From: Haematococcus lacustris
Lineage: Eukaryota > Chlorophyta > Chlorophyceae > Chlamydomonadales > Haematococcaceae
Length of the DNA stretch: 64,000 bases
Direction: 5' to 3'
Assembly (NCBI GenBank): GCA_030144725.1
Contig: JASKMD010000031.1
Span: forward strand, 7,122,808 to 7,186,807
Numbering within the stretch: position 1 is the stretch's first letter; every line of letters starts with the position of its first letter. Of the stretch, positions 45,725 through 56,264 are shown piece after piece. Below the pieces are notes generated by a model. It did not search any database. It was not told the DNA's origin and saw only the letters and a program-made list of their open reading frames with translations. A program made the position numbers and the translations under genes.

Positions 45725-47535
45725 ATGGCAGACGAGTTAGACGAGTCAGAGCAACCACGTGTGAAGAAGGCTCGCAGGGAGAACGCGGACGCGGACGCAG
45801 ATACAGCAGGCCCACGCGGAGATGAAACAGATGCAACCACCGCTTCGCACAGCAACAGCCCTGAATCAGAGTATCGATGGCTCCATGAACAGCTCGTTGA
45901 GGCGCAGCCGTGCACCCTGTTATTGCAGCAGCTTCAAGCAGCCGCACAAGGCAGCGAGGATGGGGAAGGCGTGCAAGCAGAAGAGGGTCCTCCCTGGCTG
46001 GACCCCACTGGGGGCCCGCTGACCCGTCTGCTTCATGCCAGCAGCTGTGGAGACGAGTCTACTGTAAGCAACTGTCCCTGTCCTGCCCCATGCGTCTTGC
46101 AGCCCTGTAGCCATTCTTCCCTTATCATTGTCAACAACTTGCGGCTGCTTACACTTGCAACTGCTTACACTTGCAACAACTACTGGCCATCCCCCTCGTC
46201 CCTCACCATGCGTTTCTTGCTGGCGTTACTAGGGCCTCCATTATAGCCAGACCACTAGGGCCCACTAGGGAAAACTCAGAATGGTGTGAAGGGCTGTGTA
46301 GAGTGTATCCATGCACATGGCGCATGCACATGTGTATGGACGGCTACCACCTACACTATTGCCTGACCCCTGTGACAGGGGCTATGGTCTAGAGTTGGCA
46401 TGACCTGCATGCACTGTTTGTGAGCTGATGAAGCTACTGAGTGATTTCTTAAACGACCACAGTCTGGATCACAGTGAGGACAGTCCCTCATTGCAGCCCC
46501 TGCCATGGATACAATGCAGGCCCAGCAACTTCTGGCCAGCCCGCGCTCTTGGGACATCAACAGCACCGGGCCTGACGGTGATTCTGCCCTGCACTGTGCA
46601 GCTCTGTACGGGCACCTGGGTGTGGTGCGCTTGCTGCTCGCGGCAGGGGCGAGAGCATGTGCAGTAAACCCGCAGGACAACAGCACCCCACTGCATGACG
46701 CCGCAGCCAGTGGGGAGCTGGAGCTGCTGCAGCTGCTGCTGGGCAGTGTGGCAGGGGATGAGTCATTGTCAAGGGCAGTGAACTCCCAGGACGAGGATGG
46801 GGACACGCCACTCCACAATGCGGCGCGGGGTGGGCATGCGGAGGTGGTGGCCCTATTGTTGCAGGTATGGTGTCTTGTGGCGGCCGTTGCCAGGCGCAGC
46901 GGAGCTAAACTAGAGGGGTCCTACCCTGCTGCTACCCGGCAGGTGGTGGAGGGGGGCCCAGGGGAGGGTAGATTTCCCATGGCTGCTGCGTGGTAGAGGT
47001 GCTAGCTCCCGCTGCCAGGCAGGATGGGTGAGAGGAGATGCAGTCCTGCTGCTGCCCTGCGGGCTGTCAGAGCAGGTGGATGTGCCTGTCAGTGGCCAGG
47101 TGGGGGTCCTGACTGGGGATGCAAGGAGCTGGGTGTTGTAGGCGGCACTGGGGCTGTGGGCGCTGCTGACTGGGCAGGGCAGGGGTGCAGAGTGCTGCGG
47201 GCTTGCTGGCCCTGGTGTGAAGCAGCGGGCAGGGCAGGCTCAGAGCCGGGCAGGTGCAGCCTGGGTCCTGATGACCTCCATTGTTGATGTTCAGGGGTCT
47301 AAGCTGTCGGGTCATCCAGGCGGGGTGCTGGGGCCAGCTGCATGTCCTGCATGGGTGACGCTCTTTGCCTGTTCTTGCTGTGCAGCATGGAGCTCGTGCA
47401 GAGTGCAAGAATTTTGCCGGGCAAACAGCGATGGACGAGGCAGACGGCGACGAGGCAGTTCAGGCAGCTCTATCTCGTGGCCCTGACGGCAGCAAGCCTC
47501 ATCCGCCTCATGGCCTGGAGTTCAGTACAAGATGA
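45725..47535 (+). CDS. Ankyrin-repeat protein, complete copy (3 exons, 277 aa)
   Basis: Exons 45725-46063, 46520-46864 and 47386-47535 join in phase to give 277 residues. The N-terminal 110 residues are acidic and polar (MADELDESEQPRVKKARREN, with a basic patch that may be a nuclear signal). Residues about 125-260 form ankyrin repeats: GDSALHCAALYGHLGVVRLL, then STPLHDAAASGELELLQLL, then DTPLHNAARGGHAEVVALL, and the last exon supplies QHGARAECKNFAGQTAMDEA to complete the last repeat. Ankyrin repeats bind proteins; the partner is unknown. Exon 3 lies outside the triplicated unit, which proves the two upstream copies are truncated. TGTAA at 48081-48085 is a likely poly(A) signal. Intron 1 contains the inverted Fanzor-B 3' element. 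Confidence 0.82.
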
Positions 47536-48959
47536 CCCTTAAGCTGCATACAGACAGCAAGCATGCTCGCGTTGGCCCCATACAGGCTACTAGACGGGAA
47601 GACAGATGCGCGCTGAAGCACAGGTCGTTATGCATTATGTCGGCAGTGTGCTCCATCACAATGGCCAAGACAGGGTGTGCAACTACGATGATTGGAACGA
47701 CTGGTGCGAACAGCAAGTAGCTGGTTACAATGAATTTATGGGGCGCGATCTACGTAGATGGGACGGTCCCTTGTTATGTTGGACGTAATGGTACATGCCT
47801 TCAGGACTCGAACCCGGGCTACGCCAGCATATAACAACCCGTATATGTGACAGGTACATTGAATACGTGTACGTACACCAGACGCTGCTATTACACATGT
47901 CCATGGCATGACAGAGCTCCCGTACCCGCCCCGCCCCGCCCCCGCATGTGGGAGGGGGTTGGAGGGTCTGGGACTGGGGAGGGAGGCCCAACGACGGTCC
48001 TCCGACACCGCCTGCACCAATGGAAGGCTCGCGGAGCAAGCCTGGCGGGCTGAAATGCGATTGTTCTTCCGGCTCGATACTGTAAACGGCAATCAATCCT
48101 CTCGGTAAAATGTCAACCGACCTCAGTCGACATTTTGTCACGGAGTTATGTTGACATTTGAAACACGCACCAAACAGCTAACGCTGCATCAACCCTGCAT
48201 CGTCTTAGTACCTGTGTGCCAACCGTAGGCCAAACATCGCGATCGACGCAGGCACCAAACATGTGACCGCTCACTCCCTGCCAGGCCGGACTTGGGCCCC
48301 TGCTGCTGTTGATGTGTATTGATGGGGAGACTTAAACGTGAATCCGAACGCACCAGGCCCATCTCCAAAGCAGGCAACTAGGCCGAATTCCTCCAGTTCG
48401 CAAAGCTTTGAATCTTGGCGAGGCTAGTTAGCGGCTAGCAGAAGGCGACTGAGCGGACGACCCAGCAGGCGGTAACGACTCTGACCCAGCACCACAGCCA
48501 GCAGGTTCCAGCTGGAAACACAGACAAGCACCCCCATTCAGCACACCATCATGATAACATATTCTTCTTTGCAGGCCAAATGCCCAGAAGGCCAGGAAAG
48601 AGCGCAGCAAAGAAGCGGGTGAAGATACCGCCAGTGCAGCATCCTGGTTTCGGCCTGGGGAAGAGTGAGCGCAGAAAGCCACGGGAACCGCACGCTGCGG
48701 GCTAGAGGCGTGGGCCAAGCGGCTGGTGAGGTCGCGGGGTCCAAAGGCTCCCGAAACAGCGGGGCCGAAAATCCAAGGTGTGTCGCATGGGAAATCCTGT
48801 CGCGTAGCACGTTGCGCAGCGAGACGTGGTATCAAGATGAAGCGTGTAGTCTTGAGGGAAGCTGAGAAATGAAAGCTCTAACTGGTTGACTGGTCCTCCA
48901 CCCGCGAAGAGGTCGACAAATAGCTGTGTAGCAGCGGTCCCTTGTCCCTCGCTGTTCTA
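47536..48959. other. No recognised gene
   Basis: Contains the probable 3' untranslated region of the ankyrin gene (to about 48100) and unique sequence. An 8-bp inverted pair AAAATGTC...GACATTTT lies near 48106-48135. A short basic frame (MPRRPGKSAAKKRVKIPP) starts near 48580 but has no recognised relatives and is not called. Confidence 0.5.
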
Positions 48960-48974
48960 CCCCGGTGCTAGGCT

Positions 48975-49790
48975 GGAGCTATAGAGCAGAGCAGCTGTGG
49001 TGCTGGGCAGGAGTAGCTGTGTGCTATGCAGCTTTGCTGCAGAGCAGCTGTGGTGCTGGGCAGCAGTACTACAGAGCAGCTGTGAGGCAAGGCAGGAGCA
49101 GCTGTGGTGCTGGGCAGCTGTGCTACAGAGCAGTTGTGGTGCTGGGCAGCTCACTCCTACAAATTAATCCCTGCGTTTTTCCCTGCGTTTTAGGCCAACC
49201 TTGTCCGATTGGACTGAAATTTTGATAGATGGTATTTTGCAGAAAATAAAACATATTGTTTTTTGAAAACTTTTCTCAAAAAACAATATGTTTTATTTTC
49301 TGCAAAACACCATCTATCAAAATTTCAGTCCAATCGGACAAGGTTGGCCTAAAACGCAGGGAAAAACGCAGGGATTAATTTGTAGGAGTGCTGTGGTGCT
49401 GGGCAGCTGTGAGGCAAGGCAGGAGCAGCTGTGCTACAGAGCAGCTGTGGTGCTGGGCAGCTGTACTACAGAGCAGCTGTGGGGCAAGGCAGGAGCAGTT
49501 GTGCTATAGAGCAGAATTAGCTGCTGTGGTGCTGGGCAGGAGGAGCTGTGGTGCTGGGCAGGAGCAGCTGTGGTGCTGGGCAGGAGCAGCTGTGGTGCTG
49601 GGCAGGAGCAGCTGTGGTGCAAGGCAGGAGCAGCTGTGGTGCTGGGCAGGAGCAGCTGTGGTGCTGGGCAGGGGCTGTTGTGGTGCTGGGCAGGAGCAGC
49701 TGTGGTGCCAGGTAGGAGCAGCTGTGGTGTTAGGTAGGAGCAGCTGTGGTGTTAGGTAGGAGCAGTTGTGGTGCTAGGGGCTAGGGAGTG
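48975..49790 (+). repeat. Minisatellite based on GAGCAGCTGTGGTGCTGGGCAG
   Basis: Irregular tandem copies of a roughly 20-24 base unit built from CAGCTGTGGTGCTGGGCAG and GCAAGGCAGGAGCAG words run on both sides of the hairpin element at 49152-49390, which has inserted into the array. The open frames rich in Cys, Gly and Ala in this stretch follow from the repeat. Confidence 0.85.
49152..49390. mobile_element. Hairpin MITE 1, 239 bp, arms of 115 bp
   Basis: Left arm 49152-49266 is the complement of right arm 49276-49390 apart from one mismatch that I can find (TGGTATTTT against TGGTGTTTT). The loop has 9 bases. The ends are CACTCCTACAAATTAATCCC. It has no coding capacity and is far more AT-rich than the minisatellite around it. 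The near-perfect arms mean recent insertion or recent correction. Confidence 0.88.
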
Positions 49791-50344
49791 GCAGCAGTAT
49801 GGCTGCAGGGCAGTGCATAGACAGCCCCTTACATGTGTTTCCTCTTCTACCATTTGTAAGCAACAGGAACAAGCGTCTTCTCTAACTCTCGTGTTACTGC
49901 AGTTTAACTAGACTTGTCCCCTTCCATCAAAGCTTCTACACGTATCGTTGTCCACCAATCCATGTAAACCATGCAAACAACCCAGTCACAATCAACAGCT
50001 GATCCACAGACTGATGGCATGTCGCTCACTTCCTGCCCTCCAGCTTGTTGGCAATGGCAGCATACATGTTGTACACACCCTGGATAGCCCCCCCCACATG
50101 CCCATGCTGATGCCAATAGCTTGGTGATTTGAGCAGCCTCCACCCCTGGGTGCTGTGCCTCCATCCCAGCCCTCTTCATTGCGCCATAGAGAGCATACCC
50201 ACACATGCCCTGTTGGCCTCCCTTGGAAGTGCTGATAGGTAGGGACAAGGCTGCAGCCAGCTGCACCAGCACACCTTCCTGCACCCCACCCACCACCTGC
50301 TTGTAGGCCTGACCCTGACTGCTGCCACAAACAGCACCTGCCTG
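49791..50344 (-). other. 3' flank of the Crypton-like gene; frame continues past its stop
   Basis: Directly after the TAG at 50347-50345 the same frame stays open to 49904 and reads like protein (QEGVLVQLAAALSLPIST, GYALYGAMKRAGMEAQHPG). Past about 50110 a second frame, reached by a shift in a run of eight G, gives IQGVYNMYAAIANKLEGRK and a stop. The real C-terminus may therefore have been about 110 residues further on. TGTAA on the minus strand near 49836 is a possible poly(A) signal. Confidence 0.5.
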
Positions 50345-53300
50345 CTACTGGAGCTGTGTGATCAATGTGTCAGCACAGGCTGCCACATCCAAGCCCAGCT
50401 CCTCACACTGGAGCTCACCAAACAGGATCCTCTTGGCAGACTGAGCATTGGGGCTGTGGAGGCCCTGCTCCTGTCGCCCCCTCTTTAACAGCCGCAAAGG
50501 AGTGGGGACACTCTCCACTGGGCGGTCCATCACAGCCATGGCCTCTGCTGCTGTCATGCCTGGCTTCTTCTTCATTTCCCTGGCAGCTTGGTAGTGCTTG
50601 GGGAACTTGTCTTGCAGCCACTTTCGTAGCCCAGACCAGCGCCTGTGAAACCTGACCTTGTTAGATCCCTGAGACTGGGAAGCTGCAGTCCTGAAGTCCT
50701 TGTCAGCAAGCTGCTGCAGCTCTTTGGCCGTCAGACCCTCCAACTCCCTCACCATCTTTATGGTGAAGACGCAGTCCTTTAGGTACTCGACCTGGTCAGA
50801 GTAGTTCTTGTCGCCGCCCCTGTGTGGCCTTCCCTGCTCTGCCTCGAGGGCCTTCAAGGGTGGTCGAACCCCTGGTAGCCCATACTCATACTCGGACTCT
50901 ATGTCCTCAAAGCATGAGAGTGTCCTCATGTAGTCTCCCTTGCTCTTTTTGCTCGGGGCAGGGAGCTGGGCAGGGGGCTGGGTGGGGTGGGGCAGGGCTG
51001 CAGCCAAGCTGGGCTGCATGGCAGGGGACTGGCCAGGGGGCTGGGCAGGGGGGGCCAGGGCTGCAGCCAGGCTGGGCTGCAGGGCAGGGGGCTGGGCAGG
51101 GTAAGGCAGGCCTGCAGCCAGCCAGTTGCTCAGGGCAGGGGGCTGGGCAGGGGGGGCCAGGGCTGCAGCCAGGCTGGGCTGCAGGACAGGGGGCTGGGCA
51201 GGGTAAGGCAGGCCTGCAGCCAGCCAGTTGCTCAGGGCAGGGGGCTGGGCAGGGGGGGCCAGGGCTGCAGCCAGGCTGGGCTGCAGGGCAGGGGGCTGGG
51301 CAGGGTAAGGCAGGCCTGCAGCCAGCCAGTTGCTCAGGGCAGGGGGCTGGGCAGGGGGGGCCAGGGCTGCAGCCAGGCTGGGCTGCAGGGCAGGGGGCTG
51401 GGCAGGGTAAGGCAGGCCTGCAGCCAGCCAGTTGCTCAGGGCAGGGGGCTGGGCAGGGGGGGCCAGGGCTGCAGCCAGGCTGGGCTGCAGGGCAGGGGGC
51501 TGGGCAGGGGGGGCCAGGGCTGCTGCCAGGCTGGGCTGCAGGGCAGGGGGCTGGGCAGGGTAAGGCAGGCCTGCAGCCAGCCAGTTGCTCAGGGCAGGGG
51601 GCTGGGCAGGGGGGGCCAGGGCTGCAGCCAGGCTGGGCTGCAGGGCAGGGGGCTGGGCAGGGTAAGGCAGGCCTGCAGCCAGCCAGTTGCTCAGGGCAGG
51701 GGGCTGGGCAGGGGGGGCCAGGGCTGCAGCCAGGCTGGGCTGCAGGGCAGGGGGCTGGGCAGGGTAAGGCAGGCCTGCAGCCAGCCAGTTGCTCAGGGCA
51801 GGGGGCTGGGCAGGGGGGGCCAGGGCTGCAGCCAGGCTGGGCTGCAGGGCAGGGGGCTGGGCAGGGGGGGCCAGGGCTGCAGCCAGGCTGGGCTGCAGGG
51901 CAGGGGGCTGGGCAGGGGGGGCCAGGGCTGCAGCCAGGCTGGGCTGCAGGGCAGGGGGCTGGGCAGGGGGGGCCAGGGCTGCAGCCAGGCTGGGCTGCAG
52001 GGCAGGGGGCTGGGCAGGGGGCTGGGCAGGGGGCTGGGCAGGGTGGGCCAGGGCTGCAGCCAGGCTGGCACCCAAGGAAGGGTGGGGCAAGCCAGCAGCT
52101 AGCTTGCTTATCAGCCCTGCACTTGCTAGTACAGCCAGGCTATTGCCCATGGCGTGAGGTGAGCTCCCTGCAGCTGCTAGCTGCATCTGCATCATGGTGA
52201 ACTGGCAGGCTCTCAGCTCTTGTATTGCAGCTTTGTTCTCGGCTGTTGCTGCTTTGTTCTCGGCTCTGGATTCTGCCAGCTCTTCCTTAGTGTCCTTTGG
52301 CCTCAGGTGCTCAAACACCTGTAGCCCACACAAGCAAAGTCATGTTGTGTAAGGTGAGACATGACACATGCATGACACAGCTCACCTCACCTCCACTCGT
52401 AGGAATTAGCAGCCAGGCCCCTAGACCGACTTTGGCCGTTTGGGCTGAAACTTTGCACATTGATAGCTTGTGATGTAAGCAATCTAACCCAAAAGGAATC
52501 AGCCTTTGACTTTTTTGGCCTGATTTTTTTGTGGTTGACTTGCTTTCATTACAAGCTACACGTGGGCAAAGTTTCAGCCCAAACGGCCAAAGTCGGTCCA
52601 GGGGCCTGGCTGCTAATTCCTACGAGTGTCACCTTGTTCTTGAGGTCTTCACGATGTTGAACCACTAGTTGATGAACGTGAGGCAGTCCCCAGATGCAAA
52701 GCTCCACTGGAGTCCAGCGTGAGGGATCTAGCTTTCCAGCCAAGGAGTCCTCAGCTGCCTGGTGGATGAAGTCCTGGATCACTGCCTCCCCATACATGAA
52801 GATGGCTTCCGCCACATATGGGCTTGAGACAGAATTGGCAGGCATCTTGTTGGCAGCAGCCTGGAGGCCAGCGAGGAAGGGATAGAAGCTATGGACTGCT
52901 TGCTCTGGCACCTGTACACACAGGTGCAGACAGGCAGGCTGACACAAGTACACAGCAGACACACAGGTACAAGTACATAGCAGACACAAGTACACAACAG
53001 ACACACATGTGCACCCAGGCAGGCTGACACAAGTACACAGTGTAAGCAGTAGCACACCTTGATGAGGAACCGCTCACTGAAGTAGCCCCGCAGGTAGTCA
53101 TTGTCGATGTGTCTCCATCCACCTTGCTGGATGAGAATTTGAGGCGCGGCTCCCGTAGTATATGCCTGCATCATGACGTCGTTCTTCCAGTTGCCCACTG
53201 ACCTGATCAAGTCTGACTGCGCCCTGCAAGCCAGGGCAGAAGCAGCAGCTGGCCAGGGGTGCAGGGCAGCAGCAGCAGCAGGTCAGGGGTGCAGGGCAGC

Positions 53301-55130
53301 AGCAGCAGCAGGCCAGGGGTGCAGGGCAGGCCTGCAGCCAGCCAGTTGCTCAGGGCCAGGGCAGCAGGCCAGGGGTGCAGGGCAGCAGCAGCAGCAGCAG
53401 GCCAGGGGTGCAGGGCAGCAGCAGCAGCAGGCCAGGGGTGCAGGGCAGCAGCAGCAGCAGCAGCAGGCCAGGGGTGCAGGGCAGCAGCAGCAGCAGGCCA
53501 GGGGTGCAGGGCAGCAGCAGCAGGCCAGGGGTGCAGGGCAGCAGCAGCAGCAGCAGCAGGCCAGGGGTGCAGGGCAGCAGCAGCAGCAGGCCAGGGGTGC
53601 AGGGCAGCAGCAGCAGCAGGCCAGGGGTGCAGGGCAGCAGCAGCAGCAGGCCAGGGGTGCAGGGCAGCAGCAGCAGCAGCAGGCCAGGGGTGCAGGGCAG
53701 CAGCAGCAGCAGGCCAGGGGTGCAGGGCAGCAGCAGCAGCAGCAGGCCAGGGGTGCAGGGCAGCAGCAGCAGCAGGCCAGGGGTGCAGGGCAGCAGCAGC
53801 AGGCCAGGGGTGCAGGGCAGCAGCAGCAGCAGCAGCAGGCCAGGGGTGCAGGGCAGCAGCAGCAGCAGGCCAGGGGTGCAGGGCAGCAGCAGCAGCAGCA
53901 GGCCAGGGGTGCAGGGCAGCAGCAGCAGCAGGCCAGGGGTGCAGGGCAGCAGCAGCAGCAGGCCAGGGGTGCAGGGCAGCAGCAGCAGCAGGCCAGGGGT
54001 GCAGGGCAGCAGCAGCAGCAGCAGGCCAGGGGTGCAGGGCAGCAGCAGCAGCAGGCCAGGGGTGCAGGGCAGCAGCAGCAGCAGCAGGCCAGGGGTGCAG
54101 GGCAGCAGCAGCAGCAGGCCAGGGGTGCAGGGCAGCAGCAGCAGCAGGCCAGGGGTGCAGGGCAGCAGCAGCAGCAGCAGGCCAGGGGTGCAGGGCAGCA
54201 GCAGCAGCAGGCCAGGGTGCAGGGCAGCAGCAGCAGCAGCAGGCCAGGGGTGCAGGGCAGCAGCAGCAGCAGGCCAGGGGTGCAGGGCAGCAGCAGCAGG
54301 CCAGGGGTGCAGGGCAGCAGCAGCAGCAGCAGCAGGCCAGGGGTGCAGGGCAGCAGCAGCAGCAGGCCAGGGGTGCAGGGCAGCAGCAGCAGCAGCAGGC
54401 CAGGGGTGCAGGGCAGCAGCAGCAGCAGGCCAGGGGTGCAGGGCAGCAGCAGCAGCAGGCCAGGGGTGCAGGGCAGCAGCAGCAGCAGGCCAGGGGTGCA
54501 GGGCAGCAGCAGCAGCAGCAGGCCAGGGGTGCAGGGCAGCAGCAGCAGCAGGCCAGGGGTGCAGGGCAGCAGCAGCAGCAGCAGGCCAGGGGTGCAGGGC
54601 AGCAGCAGCAGCAGGCCAGGGGTGCAGGGCAGCAGCAGCAGCAGGCCAGGGGTGCAGGGCATGCCGTACCCTTGATTGAAAAGGTTAAAGGCTGCGCCCT
54701 TGCGGAATGCGTGGAGCAATTTGTCACTGATGATCTTAAACTGTTTTTTCAGCTTTGAGTAGTACGAGGCCATGTACGCCCAGCATGCAGCTGTCGTCCT
54801 TGTAGTCTTTTCCACGCAAAAGAATGCCTCTGTCAACCTACATGTCAAAGGCAAGCGTGCTATGTATTAGCTGTGTCAGTGTGTAAGATCCAGGCAGGGT
54901 TGCTTACCAAGGTGACGTGTTGGGGTCTTCCTTGGCATCAGGTAGTGGCATGTCCCAGCGGGTGTTGCTGTACTTGTGCCACAAGAAGCTGCCAATGGCG
55001 TTGACAGGGCAGACTGTCACATTGGCAGCTCTTGTGAAGGTGATATAACGACTGCCATTCTGCAAGATAGGTAAAGCAGCACATCACTCACGATAAACAA
55101 GGACCGGTCGCGATTGGACCGACCATAGCT
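50345..55130 (-). CDS. Crypton-like tyrosine recombinase with coding minisatellite (5' truncated, at least 6 exons)
   Basis: Exons (minus): 55130-55092 (tentative, ends RSNRDRSLFI), 55059-54908, 54837-54670, 53223-53058, 52911-52633, 52318-50345, all in phase; more than 920 residues with the N-terminus missing. LLHAFRKGAA supplies the box II His-x-x-Arg, and GNWKNDVMMQAYTTG the Tyr nucleophile (codon about 53162-53160) of a tyrosine recombinase. VPEQAVHSFYPFLAGL follows, as in Crypton-type enzymes. After a 17-residue repeat region, IESEYEYGLPGVRPPLKALE resembles the GCR1_C DNA-binding domain found in fungal Cryptons. Such enzymes excise and insert circular DNA transposons. The upstream catalytic Arg box is not in the window's frames. 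Introns contain a hairpin MITE and a 1.4-kb minisatellite. The stop may be premature. The family call is by motif, without a search. Confidence 0.6.
50953..52075 (-). repeat. Coding minisatellite, 51-bp units, in the last exon of the Crypton-like gene
   Basis: About twenty head-to-tail 51-bp units in frame, of two kinds: QPPALQPSLAAALAPPA and QPPALSNWLAAGLPYPA. They often alternate, with blocks of the first kind at the ends. Because 51 is a multiple of three, the plus strand shows long Gly/Gln-rich shadow frames as well. Confidence 0.9.
52394..52628. mobile_element. Hairpin MITE 2, 235 bp, in an intron of the Crypton-like gene
   Basis: Ends CACTCGTAGGAATTAGCAGCC are inverted copies for 63 bp (52394-52456 with 52566-52628) with one mismatch that I can see. 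Weaker pairing continues inward through TAGCTTGT(G/A)ATG. The size and the CACTC(C/G)TA terminal word match MITE 1. It sits four bases inside the 5' splice site of the intron that ends exon 52911-52633. Flanking TCACCT words on both sides could be a target-site duplication. Confidence 0.85.
53224..54662. repeat. Intronic minisatellite of GGCCAGGGGTGCAGGGCAGCAGCAGCAGCA type
   Basis: About 48 tandem units of 27-36 bases made of GGCCAGGGGTGCAGGG and a (CAG)n tract of varying length. One unit near 54213 lacks a G (GGCCAGGGTGCA), which shifts the three repetitive shadow frames at that point. It fills the intron between exons 54837-54670 and 53223-53058 of the Crypton-like gene, between the HxxR and Tyr motifs. 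The 32 bases at about 53325-53356 are also found in the exonic 51-bp repeat. Confidence 0.9.
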
Positions 55131-55228
55131 CTATGAAAACTAGAGTAGAAGGCCGTTCGAACGGTACAAGTCTTATGTAACTCCATGCATCCGTTGCGAC
55201 GTAAATGGGCCGCGAATTTCTTCGCTTC

Positions 55229-55503
55229 TTATCTGTACAGATACGCTATGTAGCTATCTGTACAGATGTCTGCAAAGCTATCTGTACAGATGTGTATTGT
55301 TATCTGTACAGATGCCTTCTTAGCTATCTGTACAGATGCCCCTTTCAGCTATCTGTACAGATGCCTCTGAGCTATCTGTACAGATGCCTTTGAGCTATCT
55401 GTACAGATGCTTCTTTGCTATCTGTACAGATGCTTGCTTTGCTATCTGTACAGACGCTTGTTTTGCTATCTGTACAGACGCTTGTTTGAGTATCTGTTCG
55501 GAC
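55229..55503. repeat. Array 1 of the palindrome ATCTGTACAGAT
   Basis: Eleven exact TCTGTACAGA palindromes plus one degenerate copy, mostly as GCTATCTGTACAGATGC, are spaced about 18-28 bases centre to centre with short T-rich spacers of variable length. The last copies change GATGC to GACGC. Confidence 0.92.
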
Positions 55504-55960
55504 GCTTGTTACATATCTCCTTGTCCAAACACCCCGCAACACCTCGCTACAACCCCGCAAAACACATGCATTGACGCTCAAACACCTCGCAACACCTCGC
55601 TACACCCCCGCAAAACACATGCATTGACGCTCAAACACCTCGCAACACCCCCGCAAAACACATGTTCAACACCCAAACACCCCGCAACACCTCACTTCGC
55701 TACTCCTATACACATGTCTTAGTCCACCATCACCCGGAGACACCTCCCTACGGGAATGCTAAGCATATGGGTTAATGCATCAACGACTTGCAACACCTCC
55801 GCATAAGGTGACAAGGTGACAACACCATACAACACCAACAATGACATCACCAACACCAACAACACCAACAACAAGACCACCACACCACACACACACCATG
55901 GTGACAACACAACAACACAACGATGGGTACAAGGTGACAACGTGACAACAAGGATGGACG
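55504..55960 (+). repeat. Tandem 61-bp repeat and AAC-rich low complexity
   Basis: 55527-55690 has about two and a half copies of a unit of about 61 bases containing CGCAAAACACATGCATTGACG and CAACACCTCGC. 55815-55950 is rich in CAACACCAA trinucleotides. No gene seen. Confidence 0.75.
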
Positions 55961-56264
55961 CTACAACAAGCGTGATGCTACAACTCTTCTTGGTGATGTA
56001 CTACACCGGGTGCAACTTCATAGGCTCCTCTTATGTGCTCCCGCTATCCTTCACCCACCACACTACCATTGACGCCCACCTACCACACCTATGCCATGTC
56101 GCACAACAAGCACGGGCTGACAACCATCCACCTATCGTCCCCTTAGGAGAGGGATGGGTAGGGTCATTGTGGTGTGTGGGCATGGCATGGCATGGGTGGG
56201 CTGGGTGGGCTGCTACTACGGGATCCCACTCCAAGCTGCCCACTCCATGTTGCCCGCTCCGAGT
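55961..56264. other. No recognised feature
   Basis: Unique sequence with a plus-strand frame of 156 codons (55816-56286) that starts in low-complexity DNA and has no recognised relatives. Confidence 0.4.

Larger units (their letters stand above)
29252..47167. repeat. Tandem segmental triplication, unit about 5.97 kb
   Basis: Three head-to-tail copies begin at 29252, 35226 and 41197, each opening with GGACAATTGGTGTGGTG; the last ends at about 47167. Unit lengths are 5974, 5971 and 5971. The 3-base difference is one ATC triplet in the ATC run near 30280. Other differences seen between copy 1 and copies 2-3 are single bases at 31241 (T/G) and 34286 (G/A). Copies 2 and 3 look identical. Each unit holds DUF1997 exons 1-4 (minus), a Fanzor lineage B relic, and ankyrin exons 1-2 (plus), plus a GGCCAGGTGCAG minisatellite near 30360-30430. 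The gap just before copy 1 leaves open whether the copy number is real. Confidence 0.9.

Noticed and set aside
50824..52200. Plus-strand Gly/Gln-rich frames over the 51-bp repeats
   Set aside because: Antisense shadows of the coding minisatellite of the Crypton-like gene.
54780..54837. Frameshift in the tyrosine recombinase (frame reading RGILLRGKDYKDD)
   Set aside because: Splicing TG from 54908 to G at 54837 puts LTEAFFCVEK in frame through HAFRKGAA with no shift; the other frame is a coincidence.
53173..54854. Frames of about 430-520 codons rich in Gln/Ala/Gly, Ser/Arg/Gly or Cys/Leu/Pro
   Set aside because: Products of the intronic minisatellite. The only real coding at the edges is the recombinase exons 54837-54670 and 53223-53058.
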